From Halococcus saccharolyticus DSM 5350 (lineage in GTDB: Archaea; Halobacteriota; Halobacteria; Halobacteriales; Halococcaceae), in assembly GCF_000336915.1 (NCBI RefSeq), contig NZ_AOMD01000033.1:120078-184077 (forward strand): DNA of 64,000 bases, read 5' to 3'. A program made the translations under genes and the position numbers. Below the pieces are notes generated by a model, which saw only the letters and a program-made list of their open reading frames with translations, did not search any database and had not been told where the DNA came from. Positions 1-8,321 of the stretch are shown piece by piece; within the stretch, counting starts at the first letter, position 1, and every line of letters starts with the position of its first letter.

Positions 1-18
1 GATGTGTATAAGAGACAG
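1..18 (+). other. Tn5 mosaic-end (Nextera adapter) remnant
   Basis: These bases equal the last 18 nt of the 19-bp Tn5 mosaic end used in tagmentation libraries (GATGTGTATAAGAGACAG). The match is exact and sits at the very edge of the window, while genuine haloarchaeal sequence starts right after it. It is almost certainly library adapter left at a contig end and not part of the genome. Confidence 0.95.
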
Positions 19-44
19 CCGCTACGAGGCCTCGTTTACTCCGT

Positions 45-935
45 TCACTCGGCCTCGCCTGTCTCGATCGGGGCGTTGACCAGATTCCCCCACTCGGTCC
101 ACGAGCCGTCGTAGTTCCGGACGTCGTCGTAGCCCAGCAGGTCGTGGAGCGCGAACCACTCGATCGAGGAGCGCTCGCCGACGCGGCAGTAGGTGATGAT
201 CGATTCGTCGCCCTCGACGCCGTGATCGGCGTAGAGTTCGCGGAGCTCGTCGGCGGATTTGAACGTGCCGTCGTCGTTCAGGACCTGTGCGACCGGAACG
301 TTCGACGCACCGGGAATGTGGCCGCCGCGCTGGGCGGTTTCCTGGAGGCCCTCGGGTGCGATCTTCTCGCCGGTGAACTCCGCAGGCGAGCGCACGTCGA
401 CCATCGGGATTCCGGTTTCGAGTGCCTCGTCGACCTCGCGCTTGTACGCTCGGATGTTGTCGTAGGGACCGCCAGCGACGTACTCGGTGGGTGAGAACGC
501 GGGCACCTCGTCGGTCAGGGGGTAGTCGTTGTGAACCCAGTAGTCTTTCCCGCCGTCGAGCACGCGCGCGTCGTCGTGACCGAAGTACTTGAACTCCCAG
601 TAGGCGAACAGCGCGAACCAGTTGGCGATGTGGCCGTCGCCGTAGAACACTACTGTGGAATCGTCCGCGATGCCGTGGCTCCCACAGAGCGACTCGAACC
701 CCTCCTTGTCGAGGATGTCGCGTTCGGTCTCGTCCGAGAGGTCTTCGTCCCACTGGAGCCCGATCGCGCCGGGGATGTGCCCCTCGTCGTACCGTGAGGG
801 AAAGTCGTCGTCTTCGGGTGATTCGGGGCTGTTGACCTCCACGAGCCGGTATTCGGCATCGTCATCTCGAAACTCGTCGAGGTGGTTTTCTATCCAGTCG
901 GCCGAAACCAGGACGTCGTTGGCGTAATCGCTCAT
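45..935 (-). CDS. Two-domain sulfurtransferase (rhodanese)
   Basis: Predicted thiosulfate/3-mercaptopyruvate sulfurtransferase of 296 aa, moving sulfane sulfur through a cysteine persulfide in the cytoplasm. It has two rhodanese modules: residues 10-140, catalytically silent, and 165-285, active. The second carries the loop CRVGERS with C250 as nucleophile, as in classical TST enzymes, followed by the usual GSWTEW segment. It starts with ATG and is divergent from a second rhodanese across 184 bp. Its substrate in vivo (thiosulfate, mercaptopyruvate or a thiolation partner) cannot be read from sequence. Confidence 0.92.
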   Translation of the reverse strand: MSDYANDVLVSADWIENHLDEFRDDDAEYRLVEVNSPESPEDDDFPSRYDEGHIPGAIGLQWDEDLSDETERDILDKEGFESLCGSHGIADDSTVVFYGDGHIANWFALFAYWEFKYFGHDDARVLDGGKDYWVHNDYPLTDEVPAFSPTEYVAGGPYDNIRAYKREVDEALETGIPMVDVRSPAEFTGEKIAPEGLQETAQRGGHIPGASNVPVAQVLNDDGTFKSADELRELYADHGVEGDESIITYCRVGERSSIEWFALHDLLGYDDVRNYDGSWTEWGNLVNAPIETGEAE

Positions 936-1119
936 GATCCGTCTTCGTTTCGTCGACTGAGCACAAAGCGTTCCTGCTTGAATAGGTAGCGTCGTTCGTG
1001 GAACGATCGCTTCGTGCCCCTCTCACCGATTCTTCGTTGTGCTCCGCCGTCAGCAGCGGTGCCGAACCGTGGTCGCATCGGATGGTTGGGTTCAAGCCAC
1101 CACGCCACGTAGCAAAATC

Positions 1120-1908
1120 ATGACTGATGTCGTGGTGTCCGCCGAATGGCTCGACGAGAACCGCGATGACGTGCGGATCGTCGACGTGCGCGACGAGTGG
1201 GAGTTCGAGGGGATCGGCCACGTTCCCGGTGCGGTCAACATCCCCTTCGATTCGTTCCGCGCTCCCGACGGCGACGAGGGAATGCTGCCCGGCGAAGAGG
1301 TCTTCGCCGATCTCCTCGGCGGGGCGGGAATCGAACGCGGCGACGAGATCGTGGCGTACGACGACACGCACGGCGTGTTCGCCGCCCGATTTCTCGTCAC
1401 GGCCGAACTCTACGGTCACGACCGGTCAAATCTCCATCTGCTCGACGGGGATTACAGCGCGTGGGGTCGTGGCCACGAGACGACTACCGAAACGACTCCG
1501 GCCGACCCCGTCGAGTACGCCCTCGAACGACCCGACGACACAGTACTGATCGATCGTGAAGCGATCACAGCAGCGGTCGATGACGGCGATGGACTGCTGG
1601 TCGACACTCGTGAGGCGTGGGAGTACGAAGAGGGCCACATCCCCGGCGCAATCCAGCTCGACTGGCGTGAGTTCGTCGACGACGAAACACGTGGACTCGA
1701 GGATCGAGAGACGATCGAGGACCTTCTCGACGACCACGGCATCCCCCGCGACCGCCGAGTGATCCTCTACTGCAACACCGCCCGCCGGATCAGCCACACC
1801 TACCTCGTCTTGCGACATCTCGGCTTCGAGAACCTCGGGTTCTACGAGGGGAGCCTGACCGAGTGGGAGCAGGCGGGTGGGGTGATCGAGACAAGCGAGG
1901 GCGACTGA
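1120..1908 (+). CDS. Two-domain sulfurtransferase (rhodanese) paralog
   Basis: Predicted sulfurtransferase of 262 aa with tandem rhodanese domains. The C-terminal domain holds the catalytic C218 in the loop CNTARRISH, clearly different from the CRVGERS loop of the neighbouring divergent rhodanese, so substrate preference probably differs. The frame is open upstream to 1039, but the ATG at 1120 begins the conserved domain (MTDVVVSAEWL), aligned with the N-terminus of the neighbour. The two genes look like an old duplication placed head to head; a shared sulfur-metabolism role is inference. Confidence 0.9.
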   Translation: MTDVVVSAEWLDENRDDVRIVDVRDEWEFEGIGHVPGAVNIPFDSFRAPDGDEGMLPGEEVFADLLGGAGIERGDEIVAYDDTHGVFAARFLVTAELYGHDRSNLHLLDGDYSAWGRGHETTTETTPADPVEYALERPDDTVLIDREAITAAVDDGDGLLVDTREAWEYEEGHIPGAIQLDWREFVDDETRGLEDRETIEDLLDDHGIPRDRRVILYCNTARRISHTYLVLRHLGFENLGFYEGSLTEWEQAGGVIETSEGD

Positions 1909-1991
1909 GTGCAGCGAGGAAGCCCTCGTAGCGGAGCGGGGAGCGAACGCGACCCGCGGAGCAGGGCGAGAGCGACTGAACGGAGTCGTTC

Positions 1992-2012
1992 GAGAGGCCC
2001 GGAGGGTCTCTC
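1992..2012 (+). terminator. Hairpin downstream of rhodanese gene
   Basis: GAGAGGCCC and GGGTCTCTC form a 9-bp stem with one G-T pair around a 3-nt loop, about 85 bp after the rhodanese stop codon. There is no downstream T-run, so it could be an RNA-processing or 3'-end stability element instead of a classical terminator. Confidence 0.35.
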
Positions 2013-2115
2013 GTGATGACGAGTGTGCGAAACTCTCTCGAACCATGAAGGGGACCTCGAATCGAAGCGGCGAACCGCGGAGACCGACTGATCGCCCGCT
2101 CCATTGGATCAACAC

Positions 2116-2124
2116 GCATATGCA
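2116..2124 (+). promoter_or_regulatory. TATA-like element of HTH regulator gene
   Basis: The AT-rich GCATATGCA lies 24-32 bp before the ATG at 2148. This is the spacing expected for a leaderless haloarchaeal transcript and favours that ATG over the in-frame GTG five codons earlier. Confidence 0.45.
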
Positions 2125-2147
2125 AACACGCGGTGAATGGATCCTCA

Positions 2148-2807
2148 ATGAGCACTATCGCGAACATCGAGATTCCCGCCGACGAGTTCGCCCTCCACGA
2201 TACACTCGTCGCGGTGTCCGACCTCGAACTCGACGTCGAGCGCGTCGTGGCCCACGACGACGAGCGCGTGATGCCGTTCATCTGGGTGTCGAGCGACCAC
2301 ATGGACGACGTCGAACGGGCGTTCGAGAACGATGCGAGTATCGAGAACCTCGAACTCCTCTCCGATCTCGGCGAGGAGCGACTCTACCGGATGGACTGGA
2401 CCACGGAAATCGAGGTGGTGGTCCAGATCCTCGTCGAGGCGGATGCGACGGTACTCGACGCCTTCGGGACGGACGGCCGGTGGGAGTTCCGAATCCTGTT
2501 TCCCGAGCGCGAGGCGCTGTCGATGACCCACGAGTTCTGTGAGGAGAACGGACTTACTATCGATATCCAGAACATCTACGAGATGGACGCTGATCGCCAC
2601 GGTCGGTTCGGACTCAGCGAAGCCCAACACGAGACGCTCATCGCGGCGTTCGAGCACGGGCACTACGAGGTACCCCGCGACATCACCCTCGACGACCTCG
2701 CCGATGAACTCGACATCTCTCACCAGGCACTCTCCGAGCGGTTCCGGCGGGCGTACAGCACGCTGATCGAGAACACCCTGATCGTCGGTGTCGGCGACGA
2801 GGAGTGA
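2148..2807 (+). CDS. Bacterio-opsin-activator-like HTH-10 regulator
   Basis: Predicted DNA-binding regulator of 219 aa. Residues about 1-150 resemble the sensor-like domain found with HTH in Bat family proteins. Residues about 155-212 form the HTH-10 domain (LSEAQHETLIAAFEHGHYEVPR start, DLADELDISHQALSERFRRA recognition region). It lacks the PAS/GAF modules of full-length Bat, so it is a short family member of unknown ligand. The start ATG is chosen over the GTG at 2133 because of the TATA spacing. Targets cannot be deduced; neighbours suggest no specific pathway. Confidence 0.85.
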   Translation: MSTIANIEIPADEFALHDTLVAVSDLELDVERVVAHDDERVMPFIWVSSDHMDDVERAFENDASIENLELLSDLGEERLYRMDWTTEIEVVVQILVEADATVLDAFGTDGRWEFRILFPEREALSMTHEFCEENGLTIDIQNIYEMDADRHGRFGLSEAQHETLIAAFEHGHYEVPRDITLDDLADELDISHQALSERFRRAYSTLIENTLIVGVGDEE

Positions 2808-2893
2808 CGGAGTCGGCGGCAGACAGGGTGGTTCGCTCGTCGCTTGCAACTGCTGGACAGGGATTTAGTCGTGTTCGGACCGAAGAAGCGACG

Positions 2894-3034
2894 ATGACAC
2901 GATGCGTAGTCTGCGGAAGGGACGTGCATCGAGACGACGCACCGGAGCGAACGGATCACGACGGCGAGACGTACTACTTCGACGCCACGGAGTGCAAAGA
3001 GGCGTTCGAGGACGATCCTGAACAGTACACGTAG
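2894..3034 (+). CDS. Small YHS/TRASH-like metal-binding protein
   Basis: 46-aa protein with CVVC (C4, C7) and a second half YYFDATECKEAFEDDPEQY (C34), the pattern of YHS/TRASH domains that bind soft metals or act as metallochaperone modules. The frame runs open from 2804, but the ATG at 2894 places the domain at the N-terminus and no homologous-looking sequence precedes it. It lies 86 bp after the HTH regulator on the same strand. A copper or zinc role is inference from the fold. Confidence 0.8.
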   Translation: MTRCVVCGRDVHRDDAPERTDHDGETYYFDATECKEAFEDDPEQYT

Positions 3035-3087
3035 ACAGGAGTCTCGCCGCGGCGGCCCGGACTTCTCTGGCAGTTCCCGTCGAGATG

Positions 3088-3765
3088 TCAGGGAACGACG
3101 CCGACGGTCAGCAGCGTGCCGTGAGTCCGGTAGCGCTCGACCATCGCCGTGCGGGTGTCGAACCCGTCGGTCGGGAACTCTTCGTCGGGCGGGATCTCGA
3201 TCTCACGGTCGGGAATCGTGTCCTGGCTGGCGACGTGAAACCCCGCCTCGCGGAACACGTCACGGTACTCGGCCATCCCCCACCGAGTCATCGCCACGCC
3301 GACGTTCTCCTCCCAGTCGGCGGTGTGGACGCTCTCTTCGAAGTAGTTCACCGCACAGTAGAAGGTGCCGCCCGGCCGGAGCACGCGCCGGAGTTCGTCG
3401 AGTGCGGCGCGGGGATCGTTCGCGTAGTAGAACGCTTCCATCGTGACGGCGTGATCGAGGCTGTCGTCGGCGAACGGGAGGTGTTCGAAGTCACCGACGA
3501 GAAAGCCGACTACGGGATCGTCGGTGTACGAGGCGGCGTTTCTGACCATCTCGGGTGCGCCGTCGAGACCGTAGCTCCGCACGTCGGCGGTCTCGCGGAG
3601 TGCGCGCCCGGCGTAGCCGCTGCCACAGCCCAGATCGAGCACGCGGTCGCCGGCCTCGACGGGCATGCGGGCGAGGACGTGCTTTGCGGTGTGCCAGTGG
3701 CGTTCCTCCATCCCGCGGTCGCGGCCCTCGGCGGCCCACGCGTCGAACTCCTCTCTGACGCTCAT
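3088..3765 (-). CDS. Class I SAM-dependent methyltransferase
   Basis: 225-aa methyltransferase of the Methyltransf_11/UbiE type. Motif I VLDLGCGSGYAG lies at residues 43-54 and binds SAM; an acidic residue after strand 2 (YGLDGAPEM) and GDFEHLPFADDSLDHAV (motif II/III region) follow. The C-terminal half gives no clear substrate clue. It is convergent with the small YHS gene and divergent from the DUF2391 gene. It could methylate a small molecule such as a quinone precursor, but the context does not support a specific substrate. Confidence 0.85.
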   Translation of the reverse strand: MSVREEFDAWAAEGRDRGMEERHWHTAKHVLARMPVEAGDRVLDLGCGSGYAGRALRETADVRSYGLDGAPEMVRNAASYTDDPVVGFLVGDFEHLPFADDSLDHAVTMEAFYYANDPRAALDELRRVLRPGGTFYCAVNYFEESVHTADWEENVGVAMTRWGMAEYRDVFREAGFHVASQDTIPDREIEIPPDEEFPTDGFDTRTAMVERYRTHGTLLTVGVVP

Positions 3766-3884
3766 ACCGGGGCCAGGGAGGCGACCGTGAAAACCGATTC
3801 GCCGGGCCGTCGTTCAGCAGTCGTTCACGGACCGGAGCGGTAGGACGACCGTCTCGCCGGAAGGGGGGTCGGATGTGCGAGTCG

Positions 3885-3906
3885 ATCGGGACGTGGCCGT
3901 CCCGAT
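3885..3906. promoter_or_regulatory. Perfect 8-6-8 inverted repeat upstream of DUF2391 gene
   Basis: ATCGGGAC and GTCCCGAT flank a 6-nt spacer (GTGGCC). The repeat lies 38 bp before the DUF2391 start and about 120 bp before the divergent methyltransferase start. It could be an operator or a hairpin in the leader. Confidence 0.35.
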
Positions 3907-3944
3907 AGCGCAGGCGTCTTGTTCGACGGCCGCGAGCGACCGGT

Positions 3945-4370
3945 ATGGCGCGATGGCGACCCCAGTTCCAGGTGGCGGACATCGCTCAGCAGGTCGTCGG
4001 CGGTTTCCTGCTCGCCGGGCCGTTCGTCGTCACCGAGGAGGTCTGGACGCTCGCGATCAGCATGGGGTGGCTGCACGGGATCGCCACCATCGCGCTCGTG
4101 TTCGCCATCGGCTACGGTGCGCTCTATGAGGCCGACGCCGACCGCGACCCGGAACGCGAGCGGACCGTCGTGGGAGTCCCGGTCCGGTTCGTCTCGCTGA
4201 TGGGTGTCGCCTTCGGATCGGTCGTGATACTCGCGGTGGTGTTCGACGCCCCGGCGACGTTTCTCGCGGATCTACCGGCGATGGAGCGCCTCGGCGTGAC
4301 GCTTCGGGCGATCTCCGTGGGGGCGATCTTCAGCGTCGTGGGTGCGGCCACCGCGGATAGCGTGTACTGA
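3945..4370 (+). CDS. DUF2391 family integral membrane protein
   Basis: 141-aa protein matching the DUF2391 (TIGR02587-like) membrane family by its pattern of about four hydrophobic helices: residues roughly 15-35, 43-60, 80-100 and 115-138. The short loop ALYEADADRDPERERT lies between helices two and three. Function of the family is unknown. No partner gene is obvious; the next gene on the same strand begins about 100 bp downstream. Confidence 0.75.
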   Translation: MARWRPQFQVADIAQQVVGGFLLAGPFVVTEEVWTLAISMGWLHGIATIALVFAIGYGALYEADADRDPERERTVVGVPVRFVSLMGVAFGSVVILAVVFDAPATFLADLPAMERLGVTLRAISVGAIFSVVGAATADSVY

Positions 4371-4473
4371 ACCGGCGGATTTTGCGGGAACCGGTGCCGA
4401 ACGGTGTCGCCAAACCGATCGAGCGGACCGCGGGGTCGCAGGGATTAAGACGACTCCCGTCCCGGTTCGGCGC

Positions 4474-5052
4474 ATGGATTATGCGCTCACGGTTGAGGAC
4501 ACACCGGACACCATTCCAGCCGGGACCGGAGTACTCCTCTGTCATCCAAGCACCGGCGAAACCGACCGGATCGACACCGACTTCCTGAGTACCGACACTG
4601 ACCGCTTTCTCGTGATCTCGACGCGGACCACCGCCCGCGAGGTCGAACAGAAACTCGAACACTACACGGTCGACCGATCGAAAGCGACGATCCTCGACGC
4701 ACTCAGCGTCGAACGAGGCTACTCGCGCCGCTCGGGCGACGATATCCATTACGTCGCCTCGCCCGACGACCTCGATGGAATCGTCGAGAGCACTCGCGAG
4801 TTCCTCGCCGCGACCGACGGCAAACGACGGGTCAGCGTCGACTCGATCACCGAGATGGCGTACTACGCCGACGAAGAGCGCGCCCGCGAGGCGGTGACGT
4901 CGCTGCTCGCCCTCCTCGACGAACACGACGCCGTCGGACTGTTTCACCTCGCGGAGGAGGTCCACGACGAGAGTATCGTCGAAGGCTATCGCGACCTGTT
5001 CGACGGCGTGATCACGCTCGACCCCGACGGCAGCGTGGTCGGCGAGTTCTGA
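4474..5052 (+). CDS. Haloarchaeal RecA-like fold protein without Walker A
   Basis: 192-aa protein of a haloarchaeal family I recognise only as uncharacterised (DUF7090-like). Strand/helix order resembles a RecA/KaiC core: GVLLCHPST near residues 19-27, RFLVISTRTTAREV, and RVSVDSITEMAYYADEE at the Walker B position. The loop that would be Walker A (CHPSTGE) lacks GKT/S, so ATP binding is doubtful. The frame extends upstream to 4342; the ATG at 4474 is preferred because the preceding residues are non-conserved arginine-rich sequence overlapping the DUF2391 gene. Confidence 0.6.
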   Translation: MDYALTVEDTPDTIPAGTGVLLCHPSTGETDRIDTDFLSTDTDRFLVISTRTTAREVEQKLEHYTVDRSKATILDALSVERGYSRRSGDDIHYVASPDDLDGIVESTREFLAATDGKRRVSVDSITEMAYYADEERAREAVTSLLALLDEHDAVGLFHLAEEVHDESIVEGYRDLFDGVITLDPDGSVVGEF

Positions 5053-5164
5053 CGGTTCCGGCAGTGTTCACGTCGCCCTGACCGGATTGCTGCTAATAGA
5101 CGCCGAACTCGATCCGTGAGCAAATTCCGCCATCCCATGACAAACGATAACATCGGGTAAGACA

Positions 5165-5176
5165 AACCTTATCAAT
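5165..5176 (+). promoter_or_regulatory. BRE/TATA of subtilase gene
   Basis: AACCTTATCAA lies 26-33 bp before the ATG in an unusually AT-rich stretch, giving a leaderless start. The preceding CAAACC fits a purine-rich BRE. Confidence 0.55.
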
Positions 5177-5200
5177 TTCGGGGAAGAATCGAATATTGCC

Positions 5201-6622
5201 ATGTCACAGCACAACAGACGAACGTTCCTTCAGCTGACTGGTACGGCGATCGGCGCTGCAACGCTCGGTGCAGGCACCGCGACGGCGAGTACCTCGGACT
5301 CGCGATTCTTCATCAACCTCCGCGACGTCGACCGTTCGGAGGTCCCCGACGACATCGAGATCATCCACGATCTCTCGCAGGCCGATGTCCTCGTCGCACG
5401 CGGCGACCAGGAGCGTGTAAATGGCACGACGGTCGCCGACCGTGTCATCGATCGGGGCGACGATCGCACTGGTGCCGTCAAGTCACGGGATGGACCGACA
5501 ACCGACGGCAAGGGGTCGAGCCACAACCACGACGGTCCGCCGAAAAACAGCGAGTTCCAGTGGGACAAGCGGATCCAGGATCTCAACAACGAACTGACCG
5601 ACAAACCGGGCGGCGGCAAGTCCATCCACGATACGGCGACCGGCGCGGGCACCCGTGTCGCCGTCGTCGACTCCGGCGTCTACGACGCCCATCCCGATCT
5701 CGCGGGCGTCGTCAACGACGACCTCTCCGAGAACGTCTCGGAGGACGAGTTCGACTTCCGTCCCAACGGTGCCGGCGACCACGGGACACACGTCGCGGGC
5801 ATCATCGCTGCGACCAACAGCAACGACGGTCCAGATGGCGGTGTCCTTGGGACGGCCCCGGACACCGAAATCGTCGCCTATCGGATGTTCTCGGGTCAGG
5901 AAGGCAAACAGGGCGACGGCTACGCCGGATGGGTGAAAGCCGCCGAAGCGGACTGTGACGTCATCAACTACAGCGTCGGCTTCCCTGCACCGTTCGTCTA
6001 CGTCGACGAGTACCCGTTCCTCACGGAGGAACTCCGCATTGCTGAACAGGTCGCGGAGTACGTCCGTTCGCAGGGAACGGTCATCGTCAACTCCGCGGGC
6101 AACGACTCACTCAACATGTCCCCGGAGAACACCCTCAGCATCCCCACGGAGGCCGAGGGTGTCTTCGGCGTCGCCGCGACCGGACCGATCGGCTGTGGCT
6201 GGGGCGGCAAGCACAGCGACAACGAGGCGAAGTGGCTCACGGGCAACCGACTGGAGGACCCGACGGACTCCCCGGCCTTTTACACCAACTACGGGAGCGC
6301 CGTCGACGTGAGCGCCGCGGGCGGGGACTTCGACACCGAAGCCGAGGTCGAGGAAGCCCAGCGCGACCTCGTTTACTCGACCGTCTTCGAAACCGACGAA
6401 AGCGGCGACACTGTTCCGGCCTACGGCTGGAAGGCCGGCACCTCGATGGCCGCCCCGCAGGTCGCGGGTGCGGCTGCGCTCGTCCGCTCGCTGCGTCCCG
6501 ACGCCAGCGTCGAAGAGATCGAATCGCTCATCCAGGACACCGCGAGCAGCGCACCTGGGGGCGAAACCTATCACGGTGCCGGTCACCTCGATCTGGAACG
6601 ACTGGTCAAGCGCGTGAAGTAA
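5201..6622 (+). CDS. Secreted subtilisin-like serine protease (halolysin-type, S8)
   Basis: 473-aa S8 protease predicted to be exported folded by the Tat system: RRTFLQ at residues 6-11 is followed by a hydrophobic stretch ending TATA. A propeptide spans about 30-140. The catalytic triad is D157 (VVDSGVYDAHPDL), H194 (DHGTHVAGI) and S415 (AGTSMAAPQVAGA), with oxyanion N301 in NSAGND. The protein ends soon after the catalytic domain (residue 473), so it lacks the long C-terminal extension of larger halolysins. Likely role: extracellular protein degradation. It is monocistronic with its own strong promoter. Confidence 0.93.
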   Translation: MSQHNRRTFLQLTGTAIGAATLGAGTATASTSDSRFFINLRDVDRSEVPDDIEIIHDLSQADVLVARGDQERVNGTTVADRVIDRGDDRTGAVKSRDGPTTDGKGSSHNHDGPPKNSEFQWDKRIQDLNNELTDKPGGGKSIHDTATGAGTRVAVVDSGVYDAHPDLAGVVNDDLSENVSEDEFDFRPNGAGDHGTHVAGIIAATNSNDGPDGGVLGTAPDTEIVAYRMFSGQEGKQGDGYAGWVKAAEADCDVINYSVGFPAPFVYVDEYPFLTEELRIAEQVAEYVRSQGTVIVNSAGNDSLNMSPENTLSIPTEAEGVFGVAATGPIGCGWGGKHSDNEAKWLTGNRLEDPTDSPAFYTNYGSAVDVSAAGGDFDTEAEVEEAQRDLVYSTVFETDESGDTVPAYGWKAGTSMAAPQVAGAAALVRSLRPDASVEEIESLIQDTASSAPGGETYHGAGHLDLERLVKRVK

Positions 6623-6657
6623 CGGCCACTGTCCGTCGTCTTCCGAGCACTTCACGC
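6612..6657 (+). terminator. Inverted repeat spanning subtilase stop codon
   Basis: GCGTGAAGT (6612-6620, containing the last codons and the first base of the stop) is perfectly complementary to ACTTCACGC (6649-6657). It is a 9-bp stem with a 28-nt loop and may mark the mRNA 3' end. Confidence 0.35.
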
Positions 6658-6750
6658 CGTCGGCGATCGCCTTTCGTTTCTAAATGATGATTTACCGCAG
6701 CGAGGGCAATCGCTTGATGAGCGTGCGCTCGTCGATCGACGAGCGGTGGG

Positions 6751-6897
6751 TCACCCGTCGAATTCCCCGAGAGTCTTCGTGGCCCATTCGGCCACGTACT
6801 CCGCACCATACTCGCGGTAGGCTTGGTATCGAGCGCACCGAACGGTGTTGGGAGGTCGAGGTCGTGTTTTATCCCGCTGCAGGCGAGTTCTGACGAT
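6751..6897 (-). pseudogene. Duplicated, frameshifted C-terminal fragment of the 7533-8315 gene
   Basis: The minus strand encodes ELACSGIKHDLDLPTPFGAL, matching the last ~50 residues of the intact gene 782 bp away (ELACSGVKHDLDLPTPFGAL). The stop codon aligns exactly (TCACCCGTCGA in both). One base is missing (TAGGCTTGG versus TAGGCCTTGG), which breaks the frame, and numerous substitutions show it is no longer under strong constraint. Similarity ends near 6897. The fragment and the intact copy bracket the membrane gene between them, implying a partial duplication tied to that gene's arrival. The rest of 6623-6964 shows nothing else. Confidence 0.85.
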
Positions 6898-6964
6898 GCT
6901 CGGATCAGCGCGGAGACGACTCTCACCTCAAGACATTTGTTTCCGGATCATGTGGCTGGAATAG

Positions 6965-7510
6965 ATGGGAGAGTTTCGGACGAGAGGCGGTCGCTGTGTG
7001 GTGGAACACGGTGAAGTACGCCTCGAACCTCTCGGCCTCGGTGGTCGGCTCCGGCGGCATTACGAGAACCTCAAACTCGCCCACCGGCAGCGGTACGAGC
7101 GGGGACTGCTTCGTTTTGGATTCGTTCTGTTGATGGGTGTCTACAGCGTCGGACAGTTTCTGTACGCGCTGGTGTTCGGTAACGAGTGGCTCGCAGTGCT
7201 GGGAATCGGCGGCGCAGTCGGATTCCTCGTAGTCGTATATGGATACTTTCTGGTCCGCAAACGCATCAGACGGTGGTTTCGCGGATATACGGACGAGCGA
7301 ACGATCCCGGTACGTGCCATCGAATCGATCGATCCGCGGCCGAAACGCCCCTTCCGAGCGCCACACATCGTTATCCACTACAGCGAGTACGGCACGGAAG
7401 CGAAACGCTACGTCGGCGTCTGTACGCAGACGCCGCTCGCCGACGAGGAGTTCGAGACGGCGAAAGCGGTGCTCATGGACGAACACGATCTTCCGATCAC
7501 TACGGCGTGA
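6965..7510 (+). CDS. PH-like membrane protein of unknown function
   Basis: 181-aa protein with two adjacent hydrophobic helices (about residues 48-68 and 73-97) flanked by basic segments. A soluble C-terminal part (TIPVRAIESI..., HIVIHYSEYGTEAKRYVGV) has the look of a bacterial-type PH domain. Base composition is slightly lower in GC than the neighbours. It lies between two copies of the end of the downstream gene, so it may have been inserted together with that duplication. Function unknown; the start ATG is the first in frame after a stop. Confidence 0.6.
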   Translation: MGEFRTRGGRCVVEHGEVRLEPLGLGGRLRRHYENLKLAHRQRYERGLLRFGFVLLMGVYSVGQFLYALVFGNEWLAVLGIGGAVGFLVVVYGYFLVRKRIRRWFRGYTDERTIPVRAIESIDPRPKRPFRAPHIVIHYSEYGTEAKRYVGVCTQTPLADEEFETAKAVLMDEHDLPITTA

Positions 7511-7532
7511 CCCATAGTCACCGCGGCGTTCG

Positions 7533-8315
7533 TCACCCGTCGAGCTTCTCGAAGGTCTTCGTGGTCCACTTGACCGCGTACTCCGCACCGTACTCGCGAT
7601 AGGCCTTGGTATCGAGCGCACCGAACGGTGTCGGGAGGTCGAGGTCGTGTTTCACGCCGCTGCAGGCCAGTTCCGCAGCCGCCGCGAAGGACGTGTCGCC
7701 GGTGGCGACCTCGTTCGAGAGGTCGGCGAGCCGTGGTTCGAGACGTTCGCCAGCGTCGACCCACGCATCGTGGAGTTCGGGATGGCTGTCGCGCCACGTC
7801 GTGAAGGTTTCGCGGGTGTGGAGACCGCAATAGGCGTCGTAGAGCGCGGCGGCGAGCTGATAAGTGTCGGCGGGGCCGAGCAGCGTCGCGGCCGCGAGGT
7901 CGGGATAGGAAGACTCGAAAAAGCCGAGGAAGTGTTCCGGGAGGCTGAGGCCCGTCTCGACGAGAGCGTCGGCGAGTAAGAAGTCGACGAACGCGTCGGG
8001 TGATCCTTGGAGACGGGGTTTGACGAGGACCGTCGGCGGCCTGGTTTGGGTAGTCCACGCGACCCCGCCGTCGCCGGGCATCCCGACCGTGAACGCGTCG
8101 CCCGCGTAGCGTTCGAGTGCGGCGGGAGCGTCCGACGGAAGCCACTCGTCGGGATAGCTGCGCGGATCGAGGCCGTCGACGAGCGGGCCGAGTGACTCCG
8201 CGACCGTGGGATCGAGCGTCTCGAAATCGCGCTCGCAGTCGAGAACGAGCGCGCCGGGCACGTGCTCGTCCCGAACGGACGCGAGCTCGTCCGTAAGCTC
8301 CCGCGGCTCGAACAT
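7533..8315 (-). CDS. Uncharacterised haloarchaeal protein
   Basis: 260-aa acidic protein I cannot assign to a characterised family. No transmembrane segment or nucleotide-binding motif is visible; a conserved-looking core is LACSGVKHDLDLPTPFGALD near the C-terminus, containing a cysteine and HD. It begins 6 bp after a tiny membrane ORF on the same strand, and both likely share the TATA element at 8434. A decayed copy of its 3' end exists at 6751-6897. The duplicated segment covers exactly the part with the possible active-site cysteine. Confidence 0.7.
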   Translation of the reverse strand: MFEPRELTDELASVRDEHVPGALVLDCERDFETLDPTVAESLGPLVDGLDPRSYPDEWLPSDAPAALERYAGDAFTVGMPGDGGVAWTTQTRPPTVLVKPRLQGSPDAFVDFLLADALVETGLSLPEHFLGFFESSYPDLAAATLLGPADTYQLAAALYDAYCGLHTRETFTTWRDSHPELHDAWVDAGERLEPRLADLSNEVATGDTSFAAAAELACSGVKHDLDLPTPFGALDTKAYREYGAEYAVKWTTKTFEKLDG

Positions 8316-8321
8316 GACGAG

